Assembly (NCBI GenBank): GCA_016282815.1
Contig: JAEELU010000052.1
Coordinates: 1-16,955 of the forward strand
DNA length: 16,955 nt
Direction: 5' to 3'
Source: Acholeplasmatales bacterium
GTDB lineage: Bacteria > Bacillota_I > Bacilli_A > Acholeplasmatales > Anaeroplasmataceae
Shown here: positions 1 to 7,213 of the stretch, in pieces
Layout: each line of letters starts with the position of its first letter
Position numbering within the stretch: the first letter of the stretch is position 1
The notes under the pieces: generated by a model
What the model was told of the DNA's origin: nothing
The model's input: the letters and a program-made list of their open reading frames with translations, nothing else
The model's database searches: none
Position numbers and translations under genes: made by a program

Positions 1-184
1 CCTTTATATCATACATAACTGTTTTAAAGGTAATTTCATCTCTTTCTTCAATATTACCAAATAAGATATCCTTTTCAGTTAGATTCAAGTGGCATATACC
101 ATTGATAAGTAATAGTAAATAATCACGTCTTTCAGTTAAAATCTCTTTAAAATAGTAATCAGTTAATCCTATTTCATGTAGCAT
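1..184 (-). CDS. N-terminal part of a probable Rpn/PD-(D/E)XK nuclease family protein (cut by window edge)
   Basis: The minus frame is open from an ATG at 184 to the window edge, giving 61 residues that start MLHEIGLTDYYFKEIL and end ITFKTVMYDIK. The start is chosen because AAAGGTGGTG lies just upstream; an in-frame ATG at 211 has no ribosome binding site. The pattern (an opening helix, a hydrophobic LLLLING segment, then DILFGN...DEITFKTVMYDIK) resembles the N-terminus of the PD-(D/E)XK 'Rpn/YhgA-like transposase' proteins, where a strand of this kind precedes the catalytic D and the ExK motif. The catalytic residues themselves would lie outside the window. These proteins are DNA nucleases linked to recombination, and their genes are often multicopy in gut Firmicutes. 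The family call comes from motif memory over a short fragment, so it is moderate. Confidence 0.55.
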   Translation of the reverse strand, partial: MLHEIGLTDYYFKEILTERRDYLLLLINGICHLNLTEKDILFGNIEERDEITFKTVMYDIK

Positions 185-245
185 TTTTTCACCACCTTTC
201 CAAATGTTCATAAAATAATAGTCAGAAAGTGAAAAAATTTATCAT

Positions 246-280
246 AAAAATAAAAAATTCCCAAAAAACTTGGGAATTTT
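246..280 (-). terminator. Rho-independent terminator of the Wzz-like gene
   Basis: Read on the minus strand, an 11-bp perfect stem (arms 270-280 and 254-264) with a 5-nt loop (265-269) is followed by T-rich sequence down to 246. It begins 10 bases after the stop codon of the Wzz-like gene. The plus-strand side lacks a T run, so it should act only in the minus direction. Confidence 0.85.
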
Positions 281-290
281 GATTGTTTAA

Positions 291-1676
291 TTATTCTTCT
301 TTAGTTTCTTCAAGCTCTTTAGCCTCAGCTTCTTCCTTCTTAGGCTCTTCTATAGTCTTTTCAGGAAGTGGCTTTGTGTTTGATACATATGCTGGCTCAA
401 TAGTATCTTCCTTAAGATATTTTCTATCAATAATTAGATTTACTATTGCTGCAACAACAAATCCACCAACTAGGAATAATAACACAGAGATTAATAGGCT
501 TAAGCCACCCTTAGAATCAATAGCCTTAGATGTATAATCAAAGCTTGTGTTTTCATTGATAACAGACTTAGATACTGCAGTATATGTATCAGTCTCATGT
601 ACTAATTGATTATAATAAGTTGTAAGCTTAGCTTCAAATGCTGCTACATCTGTTGCGTCTCCACCTTGCTCAGATAATTGCTTTTCAATATCACTTAGCT
701 CATTTCTCATTTGAGCATTAGATACTGTTAAGTTAGAAATCTGTGTTGTATATGGAGCATATACCTCACTTGATTGAACCTTTCTAATATCGAATTCCTC
801 ATCTGGTCCTGGATTATATAATCTCTTCATTTGATCATATAATGAATCAATAATCTTTTCGTTATCCTCTATTTGCTTTTCAAGTGATGCTTGTCTAATT
901 TCAAGCTTTGACTTATTATCGTTGAAATTCTTTACATACTTTCTTGCAGTAAGCTCATTGTCAAGCTCTGAGAATTTATGTAATTCAAAATATGAATTTA
1001 AATCTAATCTAAATTCAGAAAGCTTCTTAGCATTAGTTTGATTTACTGTTGGGTAAATATCACCAAACTGAGAAATTATTGAATCATATTTAGAAGTTAA
1101 ATATGTAAGCTGTGCCTTTAAATAGTTAACCTGCTCATTATAATCATTTGCCTTTGAATAAGCATCTAGATTAATTGAGTTATTTGTATCCTCAATGATT
1201 TGTACTGTTCTATCTACTGGTATAGATAATACTGCAGCGAAGAAATCTCTTGCTTGCTCTGCATTTTGGAAATATCTTCCTGATGCTGTAATTGTAAATA
1301 CAGTTTGAGATGATGTTTTATTTTCATCCTGTACAATTTCCTTCTTAATAGAAATCTTTTCCTTCTCAACTAATGTCTTTACATCAATTGAAGAATATTT
1401 ATTATTACTATTCTTTACCTTTTCAAGATTTGATAGCTTTACTAAATCACGATAGTTAAATTGTGAGTTATCTGCATATACTCCATCATTAACTCCGATA
1501 GCGTTATATACTACTGAAGTTGTATAATCAGTTTTTAATTTATTATATACTAATTGTGAGCCTAAAAGTCCAAATACGAAAATTATACCAGTTATAAAAA
1601 GTAGTAACTTCCATCTTCTAAAAATAACCTTGAATATCTGGCCTAAAGATATTCCCTCGTCCTCATATTCCTGCAT
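291..1676 (-). CDS. Wzz/chain-length-determinant-like membrane protein with coiled coil
   Basis: This 461-residue protein has the two-TM layout of polysaccharide co-polymerases and chain-length regulators. A short acidic N-terminus (EDEGISLGQIFKVIFRRWK) leads into TM1 at about 23-43. A long extracytoplasmic part of about 340 residues follows, with heptad-like helices at about 165-350. TM2 lies at about 391-416, and a Lys/Glu-rich cytoplasmic tail of about 45 residues ends the protein. The segment before TM1 matches the start of the Wzz Pfam domain. No tyrosine kinase domain or Tyr-rich tail is present. It stands alone: no glycosyltransferase, flippase or polymerase gene is adjacent, so a role in surface polysaccharide length is inferred from architecture only. 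It has a clear GGAGG six bases before ATG, its own promoter and its own terminator. Another membrane-anchored coiled-coil scaffold role is possible. Confidence 0.7.
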   Translation of the reverse strand: MQEYEDEGISLGQIFKVIFRRWKLLLFITGIIFVFGLLGSQLVYNKLKTDYTTSVVYNAIGVNDGVYADNSQFNYRDLVKLSNLEKVKNSNNKYSSIDVKTLVEKEKISIKKEIVQDENKTSSQTVFTITASGRYFQNAEQARDFFAAVLSIPVDRTVQIIEDTNNSINLDAYSKANDYNEQVNYLKAQLTYLTSKYDSIISQFGDIYPTVNQTNAKKLSEFRLDLNSYFELHKFSELDNELTARKYVKNFNDNKSKLEIRQASLEKQIEDNEKIIDSLYDQMKRLYNPGPDEEFDIRKVQSSEVYAPYTTQISNLTVSNAQMRNELSDIEKQLSEQGGDATDVAAFEAKLTTYYNQLVHETDTYTAVSKSVINENTSFDYTSKAIDSKGGLSLLISVLLFLVGGFVVAAIVNLIIDRKYLKEDTIEPAYVSNTKPLPEKTIEEPKKEEAEAKELEETKEE

Positions 1677-1705
1677 GTTAATCCTCCAAAAAAATTACTC
1701 AATTA

Positions 1706-1734
1706 ATTATATCAATTAAAGTATCTTTTTACAA
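1706..1734 (-). promoter_or_regulatory. Sigma-A promoter for the Wzz-like gene
   Basis: On the minus strand TTGTAA (1734-1729) and TATAAT (1711-1706) are 17 bp apart. An 8-bp direct repeat, TTAATTGA on this strand (1719-1712 and 1706-1699), brackets the -10 box. The -35 box overlaps that of the divergent rarA promoter. Confidence 0.7.
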
Positions 1735-1756
1735 TAATAAAAATATTTGTTATAAT
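1728..1756 (+). promoter_or_regulatory. Sigma-A promoter of rarA, extended -10
   Basis: TTTACA (1728-1733), a 17-bp spacer and TATAAT (1751-1756) preceded by TGT (extended -10) form a near-consensus promoter. The predicted start near 1763 leaves a leader of only about 13 nt, consisting of the ribosome binding site GGGTGAT (1764-1770) and five more bases. Confidence 0.8.
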
Positions 1757-1775
1757 AATTTTTGGGTGATTTACT

Positions 1776-2996
1776 ATGAAGCCACTTGCATATAGAATTA
1801 GGCCTAAATCATTTGATGAAATTGTAGGTCAGGACCACTTAGTTGGTAAGAATGGTGTAATAACAAAAATGCTAAATCAAAATAAGCTTTTTTCCATGAT
1901 TTTATATGGTGAGGCAGGCTGTGGTAAAACTACTATAGCGGAGATTATAGCAAGCCAATTTCCACTAACATCATATTCATTTAACGCATCTACTGATACT
2001 AAGGCTAAGCTTAAGGATATAACAGATGGTGCTAAATATCATGAGAATACAATTTGTATTATCGATGAGATTCACAGAATGAAAAAGGATGTCCAGGATT
2101 TTCTTCTCCCGTTCGTTGAAAATGGTGAGCTAATTATAATTGGCTTAACAACTGAAAATCCATATAGATCAATTAATCCTGCTATCAGATCAAGATGTCA
2201 TATCTATAGAATGAATGAAATAACTAAGGATGATGTAATAAAGCTTTTAGAAAAAGCTATAATATCAGAAAAATATAATGAATTACCAAGGGATATATTA
2301 GAATATATCGCAATAACATCAAGCTGTGAAATACGTAGTGCATTAAATATGCTTGAGGTTATTGAAATGCTTGATAAGGAAGATTTAAATCTAGAAAATG
2401 CTAAAAAGCTTATCGGTAAAAAGGCATTCCAGCTAGATGATAAGGGTGAATACTACTACGATATTGCAAGTGCGATGATTAAATCAATTAGAGGTAGTGA
2501 CCCTGATGCGGCTTTGCATTATTTAGCTAGATTACTTGAAATTGGTGATATCGAATTTATATCACGTAGATTATTATGTAGTGCCTATGAGGATATAGGC
2601 TTAGGTAATCCTAATATTGGTCCTAGAGTTTGGGCCGCAACCGAGGCTGCAAGAGCCCTAGGCCTACCTGAAGCACGTCTTCCACTTGCCTACGCAGTAG
2701 TTGATCTTGCTACATCACCAAAATCTAATTCTACCTATGTAGCCATAAATGATGCTATAAAGGATTTAGAAACATTAACATCTATGAAGATTCCACCACA
2801 TATTCTAAATAAGGAATTAAAAAGTGGAAAATATGAATATAAATATCCACATGATTATAAAAACGGATATGTTATTCAGCAATATCTTCCTGATGAATTG
2901 TTAAATAAGGTATATTATAAGCCAAAGGATACAGGCTCATACGAGCGTGGTATCACAGAATATATGAAAAAAATTAAATCAGAAGCAAAAAAATAA
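1776..2996 (+). CDS. rarA: Replication-associated recombination protein A (RarA/MgsA AAA+ ATPase)
   Basis: This 406-residue protein is a clamp-loader-like AAA+ ATPase that acts at stalled replication forks in the cytoplasm. Visible motifs are the N-terminal LAYRIRPKSFDEIVGQDHLVG, Walker A GEAGCGKTT (45-53), Walker B IIDEIH (D97, E98), sensor 1 GLTTENP (123-129) and the arginine-finger region AIRSR (136-140). The C-terminal part holds the family's typical segments: RGSDPDAALHYLARLLEIGD, then LGNPNIGPR and PEARLPLAYAVVDLATSPKSN. The length is slightly below the family's usual 420-450, with a shortened C-terminus. The start is ATG at 1776, five bases after GGTGAT. It is transcribed alone, divergent from the Wzz-like gene, and ends in a bidirectional terminator overlapping its stop codon. 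Confidence 0.95.
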   Translation: MKPLAYRIRPKSFDEIVGQDHLVGKNGVITKMLNQNKLFSMILYGEAGCGKTTIAEIIASQFPLTSYSFNASTDTKAKLKDITDGAKYHENTICIIDEIHRMKKDVQDFLLPFVENGELIIIGLTTENPYRSINPAIRSRCHIYRMNEITKDDVIKLLEKAIISEKYNELPRDILEYIAITSSCEIRSALNMLEVIEMLDKEDLNLENAKKLIGKKAFQLDDKGEYYYDIASAMIKSIRGSDPDAALHYLARLLEIGDIEFISRRLLCSAYEDIGLGNPNIGPRVWAATEAARALGLPEARLPLAYAVVDLATSPKSNSTYVAINDAIKDLETLTSMKIPPHILNKELKSGKYEYKYPHDYKNGYVIQQYLPDELLNKVYYKPKDTGSYERGITEYMKKIKSEAKK

Positions 2997-3022
2997 GACA
3001 ACCCTTGAGTTGTCTTATTTTT
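2987..3022. terminator. Bidirectional terminator between rarA and the HD-GYP gene
   Basis: A 12-bp perfect stem (2991-3002 and 3009-3020) with a 6-nt loop is flanked by A7 on the left and T5 on the right, so both strands show a stem followed by a U-tract. It overlaps the rarA stop codon and lies just beyond the stop of the convergent HD-GYP gene. Confidence 0.9.
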
Positions 3023-3026
3023 GTTA

Positions 3027-4466
3027 TTATCTTATATCTCCCTTAACCTGAGTAAATATATCTACAAGCTGAGGATCAAGCTTACCTTCCTTGGCCATTT
3101 CCTTTAATATAGAAAGTGCCTTAGGTGTTGGCATTGGCTTCTTATATGGTCTATCAGTTGATATTAATGATTCATAAATATCAACGATAGTAATAATTCT
3201 TACTAATAATGATAAATCATCACCAATTAGATGATCAGGATATCCTGTACCATTTAAGTATTCATGGTGCTTAGATGCAATATCCTTAACCTTAGAGTAC
3301 TTCTTACCAAAGTTAATCTCATTTAATATTTCAGATGTATATACTACATGCTTTTCTATTTCTTTTCTTTCTTCCTTAGTTAATGTACCCTTTTCAATTA
3401 GAGCATTCTCTAATTCCTTAGGCTCTAATATATTAAGCTTACCAAATTCAGTATCATATGATTTATCCTTTAATCTATTGATATAATTCTTATCATCCTC
3501 TGTTAGGAATGAAGCATCATTTAATCTAATCATAAATGATTTAACATTATCAATAAATATCATTTCATTATTGTATTGGCTACCTGTTAATTCATTCTTT
3601 AAATATTTAGTTTCAATACAAGATTTAATTAAATCATATCTAAGTAGCATCTTATCTAATAATCCTTCAAATCTTGTTGCCTTATTTAATACCTCATTAG
3701 GAATAATCATTTTACCTACATCATGTAGCATAGCAGCAAGTATTAATTGCTCCTTATCATCAGGTGATATTTCCATTATTTGATGATTATTAATATAATC
3801 AACAAATTCACCACAAATTCTAGCTACATTATTAGTATGGAAGGCATTATATGGTGTTCTAGATTCAATAGCCTTTACCATAGCTCCTACAAATGAATAT
3901 AATAAATCCTTAATATTGTCATATAATGACATATTATTAAGTAATATACCTGATAATGAGGCTAATGAATAAATAACTCTTTCGATATCCTTAGAGAATG
4001 GTACAACCTGACCAAATTGTGTAGCGTTAATTAATTGCATTACACCCAGTACATTCTTATCTCTATCAAGTAAAGGTAATACTAGTACTGATTCAGTATG
4101 ATATCCTGTTAAATCATCATACTTCTTTGGCCCCTCCCAGTTATATTTAGTATCTGAATAAACATCCTCAACATTAATTATTCTTTTAGTTCTAGCACAT
4201 AGGGCAGATACACTTGATGAATTAATATCTACTGGAGGTAATTCTATTTCCTTTCCTACTCCACCATCTCTAACATTTAATGATTTAGTTACCATGAAAA
4301 AGAATTCAAGCTTATTCCCCTTTAAAAGATATAATGTACCAGCATCACATGACGATAGATCCATTCCATCCTCTAATATGCTTTCTAAAAGCTTTGCATA
4401 ATCTACTTCCTTTGACATGCTTATAGTTATATTTAAGATTTTCTCTAAGTCCTTATTTAATATCAT
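3027..4466 (-). CDS. GAF/HD-GYP domain phosphohydrolase (probable c-di-GMP phosphodiesterase)
   Basis: From ATG 4466 this is a 479-residue soluble protein. A GAF sensor domain (about 8-178, with SSCDAGTLYLL and VLGVMQLIN) is followed by an HD-GYP domain (about 190-475). HD-GYP enzymes hydrolyse c-di-GMP using a bi- or trinuclear metal centre. Candidate ligands all appear present: H210 (PYNAFHTNNVA), H248-D249 (MLHDVGK), H373 (IEKHVV), H400-H401 (KHHEYLNGTGYP) and D429. About 95 extra residues (about 265-358) are inserted between HDVGK and H373, where the canonical distance is about 28. The start follows AAGGAAGG by 8 nt; a GTG at 4475 is rejected because it lies within that ribosome binding site. 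It overlaps the upstream epimerase-like gene by 14 bp, so the two are translationally coupled. Confidence 0.88.
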   Translation of the reverse strand: MILNKDLEKILNITISMSKEVDYAKLLESILEDGMDLSSCDAGTLYLLKGNKLEFFFMVTKSLNVRDGGVGKEIELPPVDINSSSVSALCARTKRIINVEDVYSDTKYNWEGPKKYDDLTGYHTESVLVLPLLDRDKNVLGVMQLINATQFGQVVPFSKDIERVIYSLASLSGILLNNMSLYDNIKDLLYSFVGAMVKAIESRTPYNAFHTNNVARICGEFVDYINNHQIMEISPDDKEQLILAAMLHDVGKMIIPNEVLNKATRFEGLLDKMLLRYDLIKSCIETKYLKNELTGSQYNNEMIFIDNVKSFMIRLNDASFLTEDDKNYINRLKDKSYDTEFGKLNILEPKELENALIEKGTLTKEERKEIEKHVVYTSEILNEINFGKKYSKVKDIASKHHEYLNGTGYPDHLIGDDLSLLVRIITIVDIYESLISTDRPYKKPMPTPKALSILKEMAKEGKLDPQLVDIFTQVKGDIR

Positions 4467-5229
4467 CAAAAGCACCTTCCTTCAAATATCTAATTGAATT
4501 AACAGTTTTTGTATAATCCTTTATTTCTATTAAAATACTTACATCATTAGCTAGACTATTAATATATTTATAAGCATTTTTATAATCGATAATACCCTTA
4601 CCTAATTCAGAATGTGAATCAACTATTTTATCATTATCATTGATATGAATATGCTTAATATATTTACCTAATACTCTAAACCATTCTGATATATCTACCT
4701 TAGATATAGATGCGTGTGCTATATCTAAGCATACACCTATTCTTGGATGGTTTATTTCCTTAACAAGCTCACCTAATAGATATGGATCTAAATCAAACAT
4801 ATTCTCAATATATATTTCCAAATCCTTATATTCCTCTATTAGCTTTAGATAAGCCTCCTTATTCTCCTTAATCCACTTATTCTTATAGAAATCATCCTTC
4901 ATCCAGGTAATATAATTTGTATGGAATACTACTCCCTTACAATTTAATTTAGATGCTATGTCTAAAGATGATTTTACTCTTTCATATGATATATTCTTTA
5001 TTTTAGAATCACTAGAATCTAAAACTATATCAAAAAATACTCCGTGTAATGTATCATTTTTTCTATTTAATAATTTATATTTATTAATAATTTCATTAAG
5101 CTTCCTTTCATCATCTAATAAATCAGGCATAAAGAAATCATTATATTCAAATCCAAGATTATGTTCTTTAGATAATTCTAAATATTTATCTATATTTCCT
5201 ATGTCAGGAATTACATAATATTTATTCAT
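4453..5229 (-). CDS. Sugar phosphate isomerase/epimerase-like TIM-barrel protein
   Basis: This 258-residue cytosolic protein belongs to the xylose isomerase-like/AP endonuclease 2 TIM-barrel superfamily. Strand-end motifs with likely metal ligands and active-site residues appear in order: LHG (H62), VVFHTN (H103), IYIENMF (E142), GVCLDIAHA (D169, H172), IKHIHINDND (H195, D198), DSHSELGKG (H206) and ILIEIKD (E235). The family includes sugar isomerases, hydroxypyruvate isomerase and endonuclease IV. At 258 residues it is shorter than endonuclease IV, and I cannot assign a substrate. It is the first gene of a two-gene operon with the HD-GYP gene, has a consensus promoter, and starts at ATG 5229 after AGGGAGG. 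A cre-like site overlaps its -35 box, which fits a carbohydrate role but does not prove one. Confidence 0.78.
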   Translation of the reverse strand: MNKYYVIPDIGNIDKYLELSKEHNLGFEYNDFFMPDLLDDERKLNEIINKYKLLNRKNDTLHGVFFDIVLDSSDSKIKNISYERVKSSLDIASKLNCKGVVFHTNYITWMKDDFYKNKWIKENKEAYLKLIEEYKDLEIYIENMFDLDPYLLGELVKEINHPRIGVCLDIAHASISKVDISEWFRVLGKYIKHIHINDNDKIVDSHSELGKGIIDYKNAYKYINSLANDVSILIEIKDYTKTVNSIRYLKEGAFDDIK

Positions 5230-5255
5230 TTTATTCCTCCCTTATTTTATCGATT

Positions 5256-5276
5256 TAATAAAATATCATTTTATTA
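5256..5276. repeat. 9-3-9 inverted repeat over the -10/start region of the epimerase-like gene
   Basis: TAATAAAAT (5256-5264) and ATTTTATTA (5268-5276) are perfect inverted arms around ATC. The repeat overlaps the -10 box (5273-5278) and the predicted transcription start (about 5266), so it would be a DNA operator rather than a leader hairpin. It is AT-only, and an arm of this size can arise by chance in such DNA. Confidence 0.35.
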
Positions 5277-5301
5277 TACCAATTAAAAATGAGTATTGCA
5301 A
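5273..5301 (-). promoter_or_regulatory. Sigma-A promoter of the epimerase/HD-GYP operon
   Basis: Minus strand TTGCAA (5301-5296), a 17-bp spacer and TATAAT (5278-5273). A cre-like sequence (5296-5310, 12 of 15 matches to WTGWAARCGYTTWCW on the plus strand) overlaps the -35 box, a position suited to repression by a LacI/CcpA-type regulator. Confidence 0.78.
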
Positions 5302-5323
5302 ACGTTTTAGGGATTTTGAATAG

Positions 5324-5352
5324 AAAAAAGCCTCAACAAGTATGCTGAGACT
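5324..5352 (-). terminator. Rho-independent terminator of the RNase J-like gene
   Basis: On the minus strand AGTCTCAGCA (5352-5343) pairs with TGTTGAGGCT (5338-5329), two of the ten pairs being G-U, around a 4-nt loop. Six T follow. It starts 20 bases after the stop codon at 5373. Confidence 0.88.
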
Positions 5353-5372
5353 AAAAAATACAAATATTTACT

Positions 5373-7058
5373 TTATTGCTGTATATCTGTAGATATTAAT
5401 ACAGGTATGATTATAGGACTCTTCTTTAGGTCCTTATATACATAATGAGATATCTCATTTTTAAGCTGAGTTTTATATTCACTCCAGTTGATAAATTTAG
5501 TAGCTAAATTAACCTCTGATACCTGATCAAATACCTCTTTTACCTTGGCCATAAAGTCATCACTACCATTAGGGAATGTAAATCCCTTAGTTACGATTTC
5601 AGGTCCTAATACAACCTTCTTTGTTTTAGGGCTTACATTAGCTGTAATTAGGATTAATCCATCGTTTGCGAGTAGCTCTCTATCACGCATTACGACATCA
5701 CTAACATCCTTAAATGCCTTACCATCCATTAATACCTCTCCTGATGGTACACTACCTGTAACACCAATATATTTACCATTTTCAAATGATAATATATCTC
5801 CATCATCAGCGATTAGTATTTTATCATCTGTATATCCTATACAGTTAGCAACAATTCTTAAAGCATATTGATGTCTATATTCACCAATTACAGGGATGAC
5901 ATATTTAGGCTTAAGAATATTAATCATTTCCTTTATTTCCTCACGGTTAGCGCTTGGATCAGGAAGTAATGATTGACTAAATGTTTTAACCTTTGATGTT
6001 ACATGATAAATAATATCAAGGGTTTTAGCAGCCATCTTTTCTGTTCCTAGATATGGATTAGTTAAAATAACAACTGTATCGTCTGGCTCTAGATTGATTA
6101 ATCTATCAATCTTTCTACTCATTCTTTGTAGCATGTAATATGGTTCATGACGCTCACCTGTTACTAATACTACTAAATCCTTATCATTATTCTTATTCTT
6201 GGCTTTTTCATCAATAAATCTTAGATTTACGAAATTCTCCTCAGGTATTTTTAAATAGCCAAGCTTAATTGCAGCCTTAACCATCTTTTGAGTTTTAATA
6301 CCGATTATAGCAATCTTCTTACCCTGCTCTATTGCGATATTACAAATCTGCTGGATTCTTAATATATCAGATGAGAATAAAGAGAATATTAATCTACCAT
6401 TTGCCTGAGAAATTAAATTAGTCATTCTTAATTTAAATTCTAGGATAGTACCTCTTGATTGCTCATTGTTCGCACCGAGTGATTCACATAGTAGGGCAAG
6501 TACACCCTCCTTTGAGAATACTGCAAGTGATCTAAACATATGTGAATAGTCAATCTTAGAGTTTTGGTCAAAGTTAAAATTAGATGTATAAATAACATAT
6601 CCATCCTCAGTGTTTATTGCAACACCATAGCTTTCAGGAATATTATGTGATAATTCAAAAAATCTAACTGTTATATTTCCAAAATGAAGTGCAGTTTTAG
6701 GAGTAACTGGCTCTAGCTGATCCTTACCAGGTGTGAAATCATCATCGACGAATCTATCCTTTAAGACCTCTAGTGTAAATTTAGAAGCGTAAACCTTTAT
6801 CTTCTTTTCCCTTAATAGATGGACAACACCACCTATATGATCATCATGAGAATTAGTTAAGAATATAGCTGCGACTCTATCAATGTTTTCTACTAAATAG
6901 CTCAAATCATTTACTATTACATCTACACCATATAGTTCACTTGTAGGATATTTTAATCCACAATCTAGAACAAAGATTCTTTCATCTACTTCTATAGCAT
7001 ATAAATTTTTACCATTTTCCTGAACTCCGCCTATTGCGATAAAATTAATTTTACTCAT
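5373..7058 (-). CDS. RNase J family protein, J2-like, with degenerate active site
   Basis: From ATG 7058 this 561-residue protein has the RNase J layout: metallo-beta-lactamase with inserted beta-CASP domain (start SKINFIAIGGVQENGKNLY), then the C-terminal domain ending SPIIIPVLIS. RNase J degrades and processes RNA. The metal motifs are broken. HxHxDH reads N69-S-H71-D-D73-H74, so the first His is Asn. The TGDFKFD bridging Asp is N160 (TSNFNFD). The SGHA His region reads PDPSA (366-370). The HGEYR His is I391. H138 (SHNIP) remains. B. subtilis RNase J2 is also altered at such motifs and works as partner of J1, so a non-catalytic subunit role is inferred. The frame is open up to an ATG at 7154, but that lies in the promoter. 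A ribosome binding site and hairpin precede ATG 7058. Confidence 0.9.
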   Translation of the reverse strand: MSKINFIAIGGVQENGKNLYAIEVDERIFVLDCGLKYPTSELYGVDVIVNDLSYLVENIDRVAAIFLTNSHDDHIGGVVHLLREKKIKVYASKFTLEVLKDRFVDDDFTPGKDQLEPVTPKTALHFGNITVRFFELSHNIPESYGVAINTEDGYVIYTSNFNFDQNSKIDYSHMFRSLAVFSKEGVLALLCESLGANNEQSRGTILEFKLRMTNLISQANGRLIFSLFSSDILRIQQICNIAIEQGKKIAIIGIKTQKMVKAAIKLGYLKIPEENFVNLRFIDEKAKNKNNDKDLVVLVTGERHEPYYMLQRMSRKIDRLINLEPDDTVVILTNPYLGTEKMAAKTLDIIYHVTSKVKTFSQSLLPDPSANREEIKEMINILKPKYVIPVIGEYRHQYALRIVANCIGYTDDKILIADDGDILSFENGKYIGVTGSVPSGEVLMDGKAFKDVSDVVMRDRELLANDGLILITANVSPKTKKVVLGPEIVTKGFTFPNGSDDFMAKVKEVFDQVSEVNLATKFINWSEYKTQLKNEISHYVYKDLKKSPIIIPVLISTDIQQ

Positions 7059-7095
7059 ACAATAAAAGCTATATAAATAGCTTATCCTCCTTTCC
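7056..7095 (-). promoter_or_regulatory. Hairpin-spaced ribosome binding site of the RNase J-like gene
   Basis: A strong AAAGGAGG (7093-7086, minus) lies 27 nt from the ATG at 7058, too far for normal initiation. The gap holds a 7-bp hairpin, AAGCTAT-loop-ATAGCTT (7083-7066). If folded it leaves about 9 nt between GGAGG and ATG. No in-frame ATG, GTG or TTG lies between them. Confidence 0.65.
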
Positions 7096-7125
7096 GTATT
7101 AGTATCGAATTCTTTAACTAGATAT

Positions 7126-7154
7126 ATTATATAATAATATAATTCAAATTTCAA
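7126..7154 (-). promoter_or_regulatory. Sigma-A promoter of the RNase J-like gene
   Basis: Minus strand TTGAAA (7154-7149), a 17-bp spacer and TATAAT (7131-7126). The predicted start is near 7119, giving a leader of about 60 nt that contains the distant ribosome binding site and hairpin. Confidence 0.8.
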
Positions 7155-7170
7155 CTTATTTTAGCAAAGT

Positions 7171-7192
7171 AAAAAGGCACCCTAAGGTGCCT
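7171..7192 (-). terminator. Rho-independent terminator of the CBM20 gene
   Basis: AGGCACC (7192-7186) pairs with GGTGCCT (7181-7175) around a 4-nt loop, followed on the minus strand by a T-rich tract. It is GC-rich for this genome. It insulates the CBM20 gene from the RNase J-like promoter only about 17 bp further on. Confidence 0.9.
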
Positions 7193-7213
7193 AGTAATTT
7201 AAAATGCTTTTAA

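Noticed and set aside
4467..4475. GTG start for the HD-GYP gene at 4475
   Set aside because: The GTG is part of the ribosome binding region AAGGAAGGTG; ATG 4466 is properly spaced.
7059..7154. 32-residue N-terminal extension of the RNase J-like protein from an ATG at 7154
   Set aside because: That ATG lies inside the -35 box of the gene's promoter, upstream of the transcription start, and RNase J proteins begin at the MSKINF-like segment.
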